From NCBI RefSeq assembly GCF_000192575.1, contig NZ_GL876933.1, positions 1 through 64,000 of the forward strand: a DNA stretch of 64,000 nucleotides, written 5' to 3'. Both the position numbers and the translations under genes were made by a program. The notes under the pieces were generated by a model that saw only the letters and a list, made by a program, of their open reading frames with translations, was not told the origin of the DNA and did no database searches. Origin of the DNA: Novosphingobium nitrogenifigens DSM 19370. GTDB lineage: Bacteria > Pseudomonadota > Alphaproteobacteria > Sphingomonadales > Sphingomonadaceae. Below are positions 1 through 9,456 of this stretch, piece by piece (the stretch's first letter is position 1; each line of letters starts with the position of its first letter).

Positions 1-41
1 AGAAGCGGCACAGAATCACCACTTATGCACAGAATCAGCCC

Positions 42-1049
42 TTAAAGGGCGCGGCTGAGGGCCTGCAGCGCGGCGGAATAATAATCCGTGTCGAGAGCTT
101 CGGGCGGAGGAGCAAGCCCGAGCGTCTTGCGCACAACCGCCATGCCGCCTGCTGACAGCGGATAGGGGGCCTTTTCACCGGTCACGACGTCGATCCATGC
201 CGGGGGGCGGATCTGGCCGGCGCCATTGCTGCGCCAGAAATCGGCGATGGGCTGCACCAGCGAGGCCCGCCGTCCCGCAACGGCATAGAGCGGCACGCGG
301 ATGGCATCAAAACCGAAGCGGGCAGGACGCCCCTTTGCCGGGACGATCTTTCCACCCGCGCCAACGTCGATCCAGTCACAAGGAAGCTGTAAAGGTCCGA
401 AGCGCGCTTCTCGGACAATCTTTTCCGCGTCGGAGAGAATTGCCCCCCAGACGGCATCGCCATCGAGCGCCGCAAAGGCATCCAGCGCGGGCCAGACGAA
501 ATAGGCCGGATTGAGCGTGATCGCTTCGCTGGTGAAAAAGCCGGTGCGGCCCGGCAGCAGCAAATGGCGATCATACCGCTCGACCACCAGTTGCTGGCGA
601 ATGGCAGTGCGGATACTTCTCGACCGACTGGCCCAGGCGTCGCCTCCCCAACGGCGCGCGGCTTCCGCCAGCGCCCATCCGATCAAGAGGTCGCCATCGG
701 TGGCGTTGTTGGGATCGGACACGGGATTGGGCAGCCGAGGATCGTATTTCCACGAGAACAGCGCGACGTCCTGCCGCGCCAGGTTGGCTTCCGTCCAGTT
801 GAGGATGGCCTGAAAGGCCGAACGGTCTCCGCCGAGCACAGCCAATAGCAGGCCATAGCCCTGCCCTTCGCTATGGCTGATCCCGCCGTTGCCGGAATCG
901 ATCACGCGGCCGGAAGCATCGACGAACTGGTTGCGGAACAGCGTCCAGAAGCTGTCCGCCCCTTCCTCGCGGCTGACGCCCGGGCGCGTGCAGGCCATGG
1001 CCATGACCGAAAACAGCCCCGCGACGACAAAACGCCTGTCAAACATCAT
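42..1049 (-). CDS. bcsZ: Cellulase BcsZ, glycoside hydrolase family 8 lipoprotein
   Basis: Endo-1,4-beta-glucanase of the cellulose synthase operon; in other bacteria it trims nascent cellulose in the periplasm. The sequence shows the GH8 signature ISHSEGQGYG, with the predicted proton donor Glu at about residue 61, followed by a WKYDP...ATDGD block typical of the family. The N-terminus is a short basic stretch, a hydrophobic segment and a lipobox ending AMAC (Cys about 20), so it is probably a lipoprotein. Length (335 aa) suits BcsZ. It is the last gene of the operon, directly after bcsD. A TTG at 1055 would extend it by two codons; the ATG at 1049 (another lies at 1046) is preferred. Family and operon position agree, so the call is firm; lipidation is inferred. 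Confidence 0.94.
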   Translation of the reverse strand: MMFDRRFVVAGLFSVMAMACTRPGVSREEGADSFWTLFRNQFVDASGRVIDSGNGGISHSEGQGYGLLLAVLGGDRSAFQAILNWTEANLARQDVALFSWKYDPRLPNPVSDPNNATDGDLLIGWALAEAARRWGGDAWASRSRSIRTAIRQQLVVERYDRHLLLPGRTGFFTSEAITLNPAYFVWPALDAFAALDGDAVWGAILSDAEKIVREARFGPLQLPCDWIDVGAGGKIVPAKGRPARFGFDAIRVPLYAVAGRRASLVQPIADFWRSNGAGQIRPPAWIDVVTGEKAPYPLSAGGMAVVRKTLGLAPPPEALDTDYYSAALQALSRAL

Positions 1050-1055
1050 GAGCAA

Positions 1056-1523
1056 TCAACCGCCGTGGTGCAGTTCGATCGTATCGCCGCCTTCGCGCAG
1101 GATACGGGTGGTGAGTGCCGGTCCGCTTCCGAGCTGGCGAAACCAGGTATCATAGGCCCCGACCAGAAGAGCGGGCAGGAGCTGTGCCCAATGACCCGCA
1201 CGATCACCGTCCAGAGCAGCGGGCGCGCCGCGATGGAGGATGCGGATGCCGGTGTCGACGGCCTCGAACTCGACATGCCCCAAACCGCAGCCGCTCCACA
1301 GCGCATTGGCCCGTGCAGCCAGATCATCGAGTTCCTGCACATCGGTCAGATCGACGATCGTTGCCAGCCGACGCCCTGTCGCCAGATAGAACCCGTGGGC
1401 CTGCTCCGCACTGGCCTGCGTGAAGATTTCCGCAGCAGTCATGGCGGTCAGGATCGCGAGACCGTGGCCGAACGCGGACGAGGCAGCCCGTTCACGGGCC
1501 GACATGAGCGATTCCATCTTCAT
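1056..1523 (-). CDS. bcsD: Cellulose synthase subunit D (BcsD)
   Basis: Small soluble subunit that in Komagataeibacter forms ring-like octamers in the periplasm/cytoplasm interface and organises glucan chains for crystalline cellulose. The 155-aa length, the position between bcsC and bcsZ and the overall pattern (an alpha-helical N-terminus, then a mixed C-terminal half with a conserved LWSGCGLGHVEF stretch) match BcsD. No signal peptide is visible, as usual for the family. The ATG overlaps the bcsC stop by four bases (ATGA), which implies translational coupling. BcsD marks operons linked with ordered cellulose ribbons. The assignment rests on context plus length and general resemblance rather than on a catalytic motif. 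Confidence 0.88.
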   Translation of the reverse strand: MKMESLMSARERAASSAFGHGLAILTAMTAAEIFTQASAEQAHGFYLATGRRLATIVDLTDVQELDDLAARANALWSGCGLGHVEFEAVDTGIRILHRGAPAALDGDRAGHWAQLLPALLVGAYDTWFRQLGSGPALTTRILREGGDTIELHHGG

Positions 1524-4500
1524 TTGGTGCTGCCCAGGGTTTGTCGGATGCCCAACATCGAGCGGAACTCATCATAGTTGCCAAACGTGTTGTAACTGAT
1601 TTCCCCGCCGATACGGGTCGACGACGTGACGCGATAATAGGCCGATCCCTCGGCCGAGAGCGCAAAACCGGTCTTGCTGAGGCTGTCGTAGTAGTTGCGC
1701 ACGTCGCTGTCCTCGGCCTTGAGCCCATCGAGCGTCGCCTGCGCCGTCGGGTCGGTGGTGTAGAGGTTGACCTTGTCTTGCGAGAAGCTCTGGAAACCGG
1801 GCGTGAACGATCCCTTGATGTCGACCTTCGGGCTTTCGTAAGTGTAGTTGATCGGGAAACCGAGGCTGAGGAAGCTTTGCGGGCTGAAATAGCCGCCCTG
1901 ACCATAGGTGAAGAAGTTCTGGTTGTTGCCGTAGGTCTGGTAATTGATGTTCAGCCCGGCCGTCAGGTTTGAATGCACGGTGTGTCGCACGCGCAGGTAA
2001 CCGCCCAGATTGGCCTCGACATTGTGGTTCGAGAGCACATTGAGCCCGGCGTAGTGATTGTAGGCCACATCGCCATAGACGCCGCTGCCGTCGTGATCGA
2101 TGGAGACACCGACGCCGCCGCCGGTGCGCATGACCCGGCCCCAGAATTCCCCGGTTACCGGATCGCGGGTCCCTGCATAGGAAACCACGCTGTCGGTCAC
2201 CGGCTTGCGTTCGAACCATGCGCGAGCGGACACGTTCTGCGCCAGTTGCGGCGTGATCGCCGCGCGCCATGTCGCCTTGTTGTTGCCGAAGCCCAACGGC
2301 GTCACGCCGCCTTCGACCTGCACCAGTTTGTCCGCATATCCGGCCGAGATCGCGACGCCCGACTTGCGCTGGGTATCGGCCTGCTTCAACGCCGAGGCGA
2401 CCTTGTCGACGATCGCCTGCGCCTCGATCGTGGCATTGCGACCGAACCGGGCAAGCCCCGATCCGGTCGGACGCCCGGCATCGATAACCGTGGCATCGCC
2501 CCGGACATAGACGCGTCCGCCGCCGAGCCCGGTCGAAAGTTCCGCCGTGCCTTTCACTTCGCGCAGTTCCGAAAGCCCCGTCTCGCCCGAGCGGGCACGA
2601 TAGGCGGCATGCACTTCGCCGCGCGGACCGCTGTCCTGCGACAGGTTGGCGATGTCGGTCTGGATCTGGGCCAGAACCGGATCGACGGGCACCGAGCTCG
2701 CCGCCGGTGTCGGGCTGGGAGAAGGCGCGGCACCCGCACCCCAGCCGCCCACGGCCTGTCCTCCGAACTGACCGGTCGGAGTGGTCGGTGCATTCCATGG
2801 TCCGGCCTGCCCCGCGCCCAGTGCGACGCCCTGTACGCCCCCTTGTGCCATCACCGCTCCGCCGCCCTGAGGTGCAAAGCCTGTCTGGGCGCCGCCATTG
2901 CCGGCGTCGAAGGCCATCCCCGTCGTTGCGGGCAGCCGCGTGCCGCCGCCCAGACTGAACGGGTTGACCGGTTGCGGCGCGGGCGCGGCAGCCATGTTGC
3001 GGAACGGATTGGTCCCAAGCCCCGTTCCCGTGCCGGCAAAGGGATTTCCGCCAAGGCCGGGCGCCGTCATCTGGCGGCTGTAAAGTTCCCGTGCCAGCTT
3101 GAGGTACTTCGTGGCCGCTCCGACATTGCCGCGCGCCTGTTCGGTCCGGGCGACCGAGAGATAGACCTCGTAATTGTCCGGATAGGCCTGAAGCAAGCGC
3201 GCCTGCGCCTGTTGCGACAGCCCGCGATCCCCCGCCGCCTGTGCGGTTTCCATCAGCCCGCCCAGCGCCTCGCGATCGCGGGGCGTGCGGGCCAGGATGA
3301 TCTGGAACGTCTGGGCCGCGCGCGCAGGCATGTTGCCCGCCTGATAGAGACGGGCGAGCCCGGCAAGGATCTCGGCATTGTCGGGCGCGCTCCCCCATGC
3401 CTGCTGCAACACGTCGAAAGCCTGGGCATATTGGCCCTGCAGACGCAGGCGGTCGGCCTGGGACGCGGCCATGCCCGCGCCGATCCGGGTCAATGCGGCC
3501 TGTCCGTCGCTCGATGCACCGGCAAGCTGCGTCGCCCGCTGGAATGCTGTCTGGGCCAGATCGTCGCGCCCGGTCTTGGTGGCGACGCGAATGATCGCTT
3601 CATACCCGCCAAGATCAGTAATCGATCCCGCGAGTGCCTGTTGCGCCAGCGTTGCCGCATCCGTCGTATCGCCCATCTCGTACAATGCATCGGCGATAGC
3701 GGCCTGTCGTGCGGCGGGCAGCCCGCGCGTCTGTCCCAATTGGCGCAGTGCGGCGGCGGCTTCTCCCTTGCGTCCGCCTGCGGCCAAGGTCTTGGCGCGG
3801 GCAATCGCGGTATCGGTCTTCAGCCCCACGGCGAAGGCGCGCATGGGCTGGGTCTGATAGATTTCAGGAATACGCTGGATCAGCGCCTCGGCGGCAGCGA
3901 TGCGGCCAAGATCGCTGTCCACCATCGCGGCGGCATAGAGTGCATCGGGATCGGTCGAGGACGACAGTGCCTGAATGAGCGATTCCGCTTCCGCAACGCG
4001 CCCGCGCTTGATCATGAAACGCGCGAATTCATAGCGGATCCAAGGGTCTTCGGTATCCAGCATGAGCCCCTGCTGGAATTCCTGTTCGGCAGCGATGTCA
4101 TCGCCCCGCCCCGCAGCGGCCAGAGCCCGGCCACGCGCGGCTCGACTGGCGAGGCGCTTGTCGCCTTCCTTCCCATGCGTGCTTGCCTGCCGATAGAGGT
4201 CGGCGGCATCGGCATAGCGTCCCTGGCGATCGTAGATGTCGGCGAGAAGTTCCAGCGCCGTCTCGTTCCTGGCGCCGCCGGTGCGGACCAGATCCTCTGC
4301 CATCTTCTGCGCATCGGCAAGCTGCCCGCGCGCGGCGAGATTTTGCGCGTCGCCAAGCCCGGCATAGTATTTCGCCGAAGCCAGCGCCTCGGCCCATTTC
4401 GCCGCGTCGCCCAGCCGCGAGGATTGTTCGAGGTACTCCCGCGCCTTGGCGAAATTGCCTTGCTTGAGCGCCACCAGCCCGAGCCCGCCGAGTGCATCGG

Positions 4501-4972
4501 CATCGCGGTGATTGCGCGCAAAAGCGCTTTCGAACTGGCGATTGGCCGTGGCGAGGTCGTTTGCCTGAAGCGCGGCGAAACCGGCGACACGCGCCTGCCC
4601 GCCTGTATCGGCATTGGCTGAAGCGGCCTTTTCCCGGCGCGGGGCGGGCGCCTTCGAACGGGTGGATGCCTGCGGAGGCGCCTTTGCTTGCGGAGCGGTC
4701 TTTACCTGCGGAGCCGGACCCCCTGCCTGCGCGCGCTTGACCTCGGCATTGTCAGGATCGATCGCCTGCGCCCGGCGCAAGGCCTGATCGGCAAGATCGC
4801 CGCGCCCTTTCGACTGCCAATAGCGGGCCTGCTGCAAGAGAGCCTTTACCGCCGGGTTTTCCGCCATGGCACAGGTGGGCCACATCGCTCCCGCGCTCAC
4901 CCCGAGCAGAAGCAACGCCGCCGTTCCCGCCTTGCGCCGCCGCAGGGCGGCCTTCCCGCTCGCATGCGTCAC
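1520..4972 (-). CDS. bcsC: Cellulose synthase outer-membrane subunit BcsC
   Basis: Periplasmic scaffold and outer-membrane porin through which cellulose leaves the cell. In order: a signal peptide (basic RRRKAG, hydrophobic core, cleavage after AMA near residue 38), a long array of TPR helices to about residue 635, a Gly/Pro/Asn-rich linker at about 637-780 with NPF repeats, and a C-terminal beta-barrel domain (about 785-1150) ending in an aromatic-rich strand and RQTLGSTK. At 1150 aa it is close to the E. coli protein. The GTG start at 4972 overlaps the bcsAB stop as GTGA and places the signal peptide at the N-terminus; the upstream in-frame ATG at 5140 would lie inside bcsAB and add 56 arginine-rich residues, so it was rejected. 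The pliable linker between TPR and barrel is unusually rich in NPF motifs. Confidence 0.95.
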   Translation of the reverse strand: MTHASGKAALRRRKAGTAALLLLGVSAGAMWPTCAMAENPAVKALLQQARYWQSKGRGDLADQALRRAQAIDPDNAEVKRAQAGGPAPQVKTAPQAKAPPQASTRSKAPAPRREKAASANADTGGQARVAGFAALQANDLATANRQFESAFARNHRDADALGGLGLVALKQGNFAKAREYLEQSSRLGDAAKWAEALASAKYYAGLGDAQNLAARGQLADAQKMAEDLVRTGGARNETALELLADIYDRQGRYADAADLYRQASTHGKEGDKRLASRAARGRALAAAGRGDDIAAEQEFQQGLMLDTEDPWIRYEFARFMIKRGRVAEAESLIQALSSSTDPDALYAAAMVDSDLGRIAAAEALIQRIPEIYQTQPMRAFAVGLKTDTAIARAKTLAAGGRKGEAAAALRQLGQTRGLPAARQAAIADALYEMGDTTDAATLAQQALAGSITDLGGYEAIIRVATKTGRDDLAQTAFQRATQLAGASSDGQAALTRIGAGMAASQADRLRLQGQYAQAFDVLQQAWGSAPDNAEILAGLARLYQAGNMPARAAQTFQIILARTPRDREALGGLMETAQAAGDRGLSQQAQARLLQAYPDNYEVYLSVARTEQARGNVGAATKYLKLARELYSRQMTAPGLGGNPFAGTGTGLGTNPFRNMAAAPAPQPVNPFSLGGGTRLPATTGMAFDAGNGGAQTGFAPQGGGAVMAQGGVQGVALGAGQAGPWNAPTTPTGQFGGQAVGGWGAGAAPSPSPTPAASSVPVDPVLAQIQTDIANLSQDSGPRGEVHAAYRARSGETGLSELREVKGTAELSTGLGGGRVYVRGDATVIDAGRPTGSGLARFGRNATIEAQAIVDKVASALKQADTQRKSGVAISAGYADKLVQVEGGVTPLGFGNNKATWRAAITPQLAQNVSARAWFERKPVTDSVVSYAGTRDPVTGEFWGRVMRTGGGVGVSIDHDGSGVYGDVAYNHYAGLNVLSNHNVEANLGGYLRVRHTVHSNLTAGLNINYQTYGNNQNFFTYGQGGYFSPQSFLSLGFPINYTYESPKVDIKGSFTPGFQSFSQDKVNLYTTDPTAQATLDGLKAEDSDVRNYYDSLSKTGFALSAEGSAYYRVTSSTRIGGEISYNTFGNYDEFRSMLGIRQTLGSTK

Positions 4973-7900
4973 TTGTCGTCTCCTGCATCGGCCAGGCGGC
5001 GGCGCGCCTGCATGCGGAAGTAGAGATAGACCGGTCCGCTCAGCACCATGGCCACCAGCAGGCCGCTCATCGCCATGAGCAGGGGATGACGGCTGAACCA
5101 GAAGGCGATCTTCATCCAGAACGGCAGGTCGCCCACCCAATAAGTCGGCATGATCGAAAAGCTGCTCATCCCGTCGCCGGTGGCGACCGAGAGATCGCCC
5201 TGGACCTGGGCATTGACCTTGTCGTCGTTGAGCCCGTCGACCAGCGAAGGCAGGGTCGAGGTCTGGTCGGCGAGCAGCGCAACCACGGTGCGGCCATGCG
5301 TAAAGGGCGACTGGAACGAGACGATCCCGGAGAAGCCCTTCGCCGCATAGACCATGCTCTGCGCTTCATCGCTGCCGCTTTCCCATGACGAGCCGCCGAA
5401 CAGCGCCTCGACATATTGGAGCGGCGAGCGTTCCTTGACCCGCAGGGCCCCGTTGAGGAAACGCACCGGGGCGTCGCCGAACAGCGCCCCCGTTCCCGCC
5501 AGAGCGGAACTGCCGATGACGAGGATGTCCTGTTCCTGAAGCCGGTCGGCGTCGATATCGCTGACAACCGTCACACCGGTGGTGGGCACGCCGGTCGCGT
5601 CCCCCATCCGCCCCATCAGGTCGAGGAAAGCCTCGATCACGTCCATGCCCGGATTGGCGTCCATGACCACGGTCGTTTCGGCAAGGTCGGGACGCACGGT
5701 GAAGGGATAGCCCGCCCCGGCGAACGTCGCGAGATTGGGCATCGCGATCGCATGCCAGGCCTGCGTCAGATCGATCGTGCTGTTAGGATCGAGCGCAACG
5801 CGCACATTGTCGGGCAGCGTGCCGGTGCACTTCTTCTTGTCGGCAATGATCAGGTTGTAGTCGAAGACCAGTTCGTTCTGACCGAACATGTCATAGCGGG
5901 GGAGGACGACATTCGCGCGCGAGTCCGTGCTCTGTGCCGCGTTGCCGCCCCACAGCCATTGCCACCAGCCTTCTGCAAGCGGCAGCGTGCGCAGGAACTG
6001 TCCGTTGAGCGAGACGTCGAGGCGCGAGGCCTTGCGGTCGAGCCAGGTGGCCGTGGGATAACGATAGCGCAGGTCGAGCGTCCCGCCTTCGCGCGGCCAG
6101 AAGAAGAGATCGGGTGCGACCCGGAAACGGGCCGAAAGCGGGCCGGGCGGCAGGCCCATGCCCTGAAGCGCATAAGGCGCCATGATCTCGCCCAGCCGGA
6201 CCGGACGATCGGTGGTGATCCAGCGCGGCGCGCCATACCGCGGGTAAGTCGGCACGCGCATGCCATCATAGGCCATGCGCGCGCCGCCCGCGACGCCGCG
6301 CCCTGTGGCAAGCGCCCCGGCGGCAAGGCGGATTTCATCGTCGTTGCGCCCGGTGATGACCAGCAAGGTACCCGTCGGATCGAGCGGATTGCGCACGAGC
6401 GTCGCGGCAGGCCCCGTCACCGGGACATCGATCCCCGGCAGGACCGAGCCGCTGCGCAAGAAGACGACGGCATTGCCCATCGGCAACTGCCCCACCATCG
6501 GCTTGAACCCGAAACCGCGATAGGAAGCGAGGCTGCCGAACCACGACGCCATCGAGGCCGCCGCCGAAAGATCGCCGTGGCTGGGTTTCCCTGCAAAGAC
6601 GAAGGGCAGGCTGAGCGCCGCGTTGTCGAAGCGGTCGAAGAACGGCCCCGGCAGCCGGGCAAGGTCGAGCGTCTGCGCCGTGGGCTGGACCGTCAGATCG
6701 AGCCAGCTTTGCGTGTTGCTGACATTAGCCCAGAGCGATGAGTGGAAGGGGTCTTCGCAATCGCGGGCATAATGGCCGATCAGGCGCAAGTTGAGCTGGT
6801 TGTCGCCGGGCAGGAACAGCGCCGGATTGACCGGGATCTTCAATTCCTGTCCACCGGAATCGCCGGGGCGCAGCGGGATCGTCTGTGCCACTTCGCCGTT
6901 CACCAGCACAACAAGCTGGCTGACATCGCCCAGCAGCGCGGGCGACCATGCGAGATGAAGCGTCAGCACGGCATCGGTCACGACATCGCTTTGTCGCATG
7001 CCGAAGGGAATGCCGATTTCCCCGTGAGTCCCGGCAAGGCGGATCGGCGTCTTGATCCGCAGATCCTTGAGCGAAAGGTGGAGGTGGCGTGCGCCGAGCG
7101 CGGATGCGCCCGCCGCCGCCCGCACCATCGGCGCGCCCGTGGGCGTCGTGGCGGGGCTTGCCGCGACCGACTGGGCCTGCACAGGATCGGGCTGGACCAT
7201 GATGCCCAATCCGACGGCCACAAGCGCGACGGCGGCAACTTTGGCAAAGAGCGCCTTGCGCGAGGGCGCCTTGGCCTGTTCGCTTTCGACCGAGGTGGTT
7301 CGCGCCGCTTCGGCCTCTTGGGCTTCCTGCGCTTTCTTCTGGGCTTCGGCACGCTGCGCGCGCATCTGCCTGCGTTCGGCGAAATTCAGACGCAGGATGC
7401 GCTTCATCGTCACCATGTCCACTTTCACGATATCGGCAAGAGAGCTGGTACCGGACACGACCGGATGCGGTGCCTCCAACTGCCAGGCGTCAGCGCGTCC
7501 CATGACCGCACGCACGAGTTGGCGCGAGGCCATCATGTCGAGCGGCTTGAACCGGAGATAGGCCCTGCCCCCCTGCGCGCGCACGGTGTCCACAGGCAGG
7601 GAGAGCACTTCGTCGCCCATCGCCAGAGCGATATGCGTGACCTGCAAGTCCTTGGCGGTGACTTCGGCGGGCAGGACGATGGCCGCGCCCCCCATCGAGA
7701 CGTTGAAGGTCTTTCCCGCGACGACATGGCCAGAGGCGAGATAGACGTTCACCGGCAATTCGGCGGGAATGCGCAGGTCCTGTCGCGCCTGCCGGGATTC
7801 GCGCGCCACCGAAACGGCCGCGAGCAGGATGATCAGGCTGAACGTCGCCCAGGCGGTGTTGAGCGCCAGCGAGTCGAGCTGGATGTTGAACATCTGCGGA

Positions 7901-9456
7901 AAGAAGATCAGCTTCACGAAGCCCAGCAGGACCGATCCCGCGATGAGCCCGATGCAGATCAGGTGCGGCTGCACGATCGCCCAGTCGAAGAACGTCTGAT
8001 CGAGCAGGTCGCCCTTGTCGGTCACGTTGAACTTGCCCTTGCGCGGCTGGAACCAGGTCATGACCGTCGGCTTGACCAGATGGAACGCGAGGATCGTCTC
8101 ATAGACTTCCCCCCAGAACGGGCGGCGATCGCCCTTGTGCTGGCGCTTGCTCGCCGCGGCCGCACAGAACAGGTGCGGCAGGGCATAGGAAAAGATCTGC
8201 GTGGCCGAAGCGTGAATGATGTTCTGCCCGAACAGCAGATAGGCCATCGGGCTGGTCAGGAAGACGATGCGCGGCAAGGGAAACTGAAAGTGCAGCATGG
8301 CATTGAGGTAGCAAAGCCGCTGCTGCCAGCTGAGGCCGGGCCCGAAGAGCGGATTGTCGATGCGCAGGATCTGCGTCATCCCGCGTGCCCAGCGAATGCG
8401 CTGACCGATGTGAAGGACGAGACGTTCGGTCGCGAGCCCCGCCGACAGACGCGCATTGATATAGGCCGTGTTCCAGCCCGTGCGCTGCAGCTTGAGCGCG
8501 GTATGCGCGTCCTCGGTGACGGTTTCCCCGGCAAAGCCGTTGGTTTCCATCAAGGCTTCGCGACGGATGATCGCGCAAGACCCGCAGAAGAACGTCGCGT
8601 TCCACAGGTCGTTGCCTTCCTGCACCGGGCCGTAGAACAGCTCGCCTTCGCCGGGCATGTCCTTGACCGTCGCCAGGTTGCGCTGAACCGGGTCGGGCGA
8701 ATAGAAATAGTGCGGCGTCTGCAGCACCGCGAGGCGCTTGTCCTTCTGGAACCAGCCAACGGTCAGTTGCAGAAAGGCGCGCGTGGGCACGTGGTCGCAG
8801 TCGAAGATGGCGATCAGCTCGCCATCGGTCTTCTTCATCGCGGCGTTGAGATTGCCCGCCTTGGCATGGAGATTGTTGTCGCGGGTGATGTAGCCGCACC
8901 CGGCCGCACGCGCGAAAGCCCGGAATTCCGGACGGCGTCCGTCGTCGAGAATGAAGACGCGGAAACGGCCCGCCGGATAGTCCATGTCCATCGCCGCAAA
9001 GACCGTGTTGCGCACGATTGCGAGGCTTTCGTTATACGTCGGGATATAGACATCGACCGTCGGCCAGTTCTCGGGCTCGCCCTCGATCTCGATCACCGGA
9101 CGGTCGAGCGGCCAGCTCATCTGGATGAACCCGAGGAACAGGATCACCCAGGCATAGAGTTCGGCAAGGTAGAGCGTCGATCCGAGCAGGAATTCGAGCG
9201 GCGTGCCGAAGGAAAGCGTCTGGGTCGTGCGCCAGAACATATAGCGGGTGGAGACCAGCAGCGAGAGCAGACCGACCGTCACCGTCACCTTGCGTCCCGG
9301 CCGTCGGCTGAGCAGCATCGCGCCGAGCACGGTGACGCCCGCGAATTGCCACTGTTCCTTGAAATTGAGCGGAACGGTGATTGTCAGCACGATCAGCGGC
9401 AACAGGACAAAGAAGGCGCCCGTGCGCGACGCCATGGCGCGCCAGGCGGACATCAC
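4969..9456 (-). CDS. bcsAB: Fused cellulose synthase BcsA-BcsB
   Basis: Catalytic BcsA and periplasmic BcsB joined in one 1495-aa chain, as in the acsAB gene of Komagataeibacter. The BcsA half has N-terminal membrane helices, a GT2 domain with DDG (171-173), DCD (219-221), TED (314-316, catalytic base) and QRIRW (352-356), more membrane helices, then a PilZ domain with an Arg-rich RESRQAR start (552-558) and NVSMGG (585-590) for cyclic di-GMP. A basic, Ala/Glu/Gln-rich helix (about 690-735) leads to a hydrophobic segment and the BcsB beta-rich carbohydrate-binding region. BcsB ends in a membrane anchor at about 1455-1480. It uses UDP-glucose to make beta-1,4-glucan. All key catalytic residues are present. 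GTG at 9456 overlaps bcsQ; ATG at 9453 is the alternative. Confidence 0.97.
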   Translation of the reverse strand: MMSAWRAMASRTGAFFVLLPLIVLTITVPLNFKEQWQFAGVTVLGAMLLSRRPGRKVTVTVGLLSLLVSTRYMFWRTTQTLSFGTPLEFLLGSTLYLAELYAWVILFLGFIQMSWPLDRPVIEIEGEPENWPTVDVYIPTYNESLAIVRNTVFAAMDMDYPAGRFRVFILDDGRRPEFRAFARAAGCGYITRDNNLHAKAGNLNAAMKKTDGELIAIFDCDHVPTRAFLQLTVGWFQKDKRLAVLQTPHYFYSPDPVQRNLATVKDMPGEGELFYGPVQEGNDLWNATFFCGSCAIIRREALMETNGFAGETVTEDAHTALKLQRTGWNTAYINARLSAGLATERLVLHIGQRIRWARGMTQILRIDNPLFGPGLSWQQRLCYLNAMLHFQFPLPRIVFLTSPMAYLLFGQNIIHASATQIFSYALPHLFCAAAASKRQHKGDRRPFWGEVYETILAFHLVKPTVMTWFQPRKGKFNVTDKGDLLDQTFFDWAIVQPHLICIGLIAGSVLLGFVKLIFFPQMFNIQLDSLALNTAWATFSLIILLAAVSVARESRQARQDLRIPAELPVNVYLASGHVVAGKTFNVSMGGAAIVLPAEVTAKDLQVTHIALAMGDEVLSLPVDTVRAQGGRAYLRFKPLDMMASRQLVRAVMGRADAWQLEAPHPVVSGTSSLADIVKVDMVTMKRILRLNFAERRQMRAQRAEAQKKAQEAQEAEAARTTSVESEQAKAPSRKALFAKVAAVALVAVGLGIMVQPDPVQAQSVAASPATTPTGAPMVRAAAGASALGARHLHLSLKDLRIKTPIRLAGTHGEIGIPFGMRQSDVVTDAVLTLHLAWSPALLGDVSQLVVLVNGEVAQTIPLRPGDSGGQELKIPVNPALFLPGDNQLNLRLIGHYARDCEDPFHSSLWANVSNTQSWLDLTVQPTAQTLDLARLPGPFFDRFDNAALSLPFVFAGKPSHGDLSAAASMASWFGSLASYRGFGFKPMVGQLPMGNAVVFLRSGSVLPGIDVPVTGPAATLVRNPLDPTGTLLVITGRNDDEIRLAAGALATGRGVAGGARMAYDGMRVPTYPRYGAPRWITTDRPVRLGEIMAPYALQGMGLPPGPLSARFRVAPDLFFWPREGGTLDLRYRYPTATWLDRKASRLDVSLNGQFLRTLPLAEGWWQWLWGGNAAQSTDSRANVVLPRYDMFGQNELVFDYNLIIADKKKCTGTLPDNVRVALDPNSTIDLTQAWHAIAMPNLATFAGAGYPFTVRPDLAETTVVMDANPGMDVIEAFLDLMGRMGDATGVPTTGVTVVSDIDADRLQEQDILVIGSSALAGTGALFGDAPVRFLNGALRVKERSPLQYVEALFGGSSWESGSDEAQSMVYAAKGFSGIVSFQSPFTHGRTVVALLADQTSTLPSLVDGLNDDKVNAQVQGDLSVATGDGMSSFSIMPTYWVGDLPFWMKIAFWFSRHPLLMAMSGLLVAMVLSGPVYLYFRMQARRRLADAGDDK

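Noticed and set aside
1..41. Sequence before the bcsZ stop
   Set aside because: Only 41 bases, too short to judge; no feature was seen.
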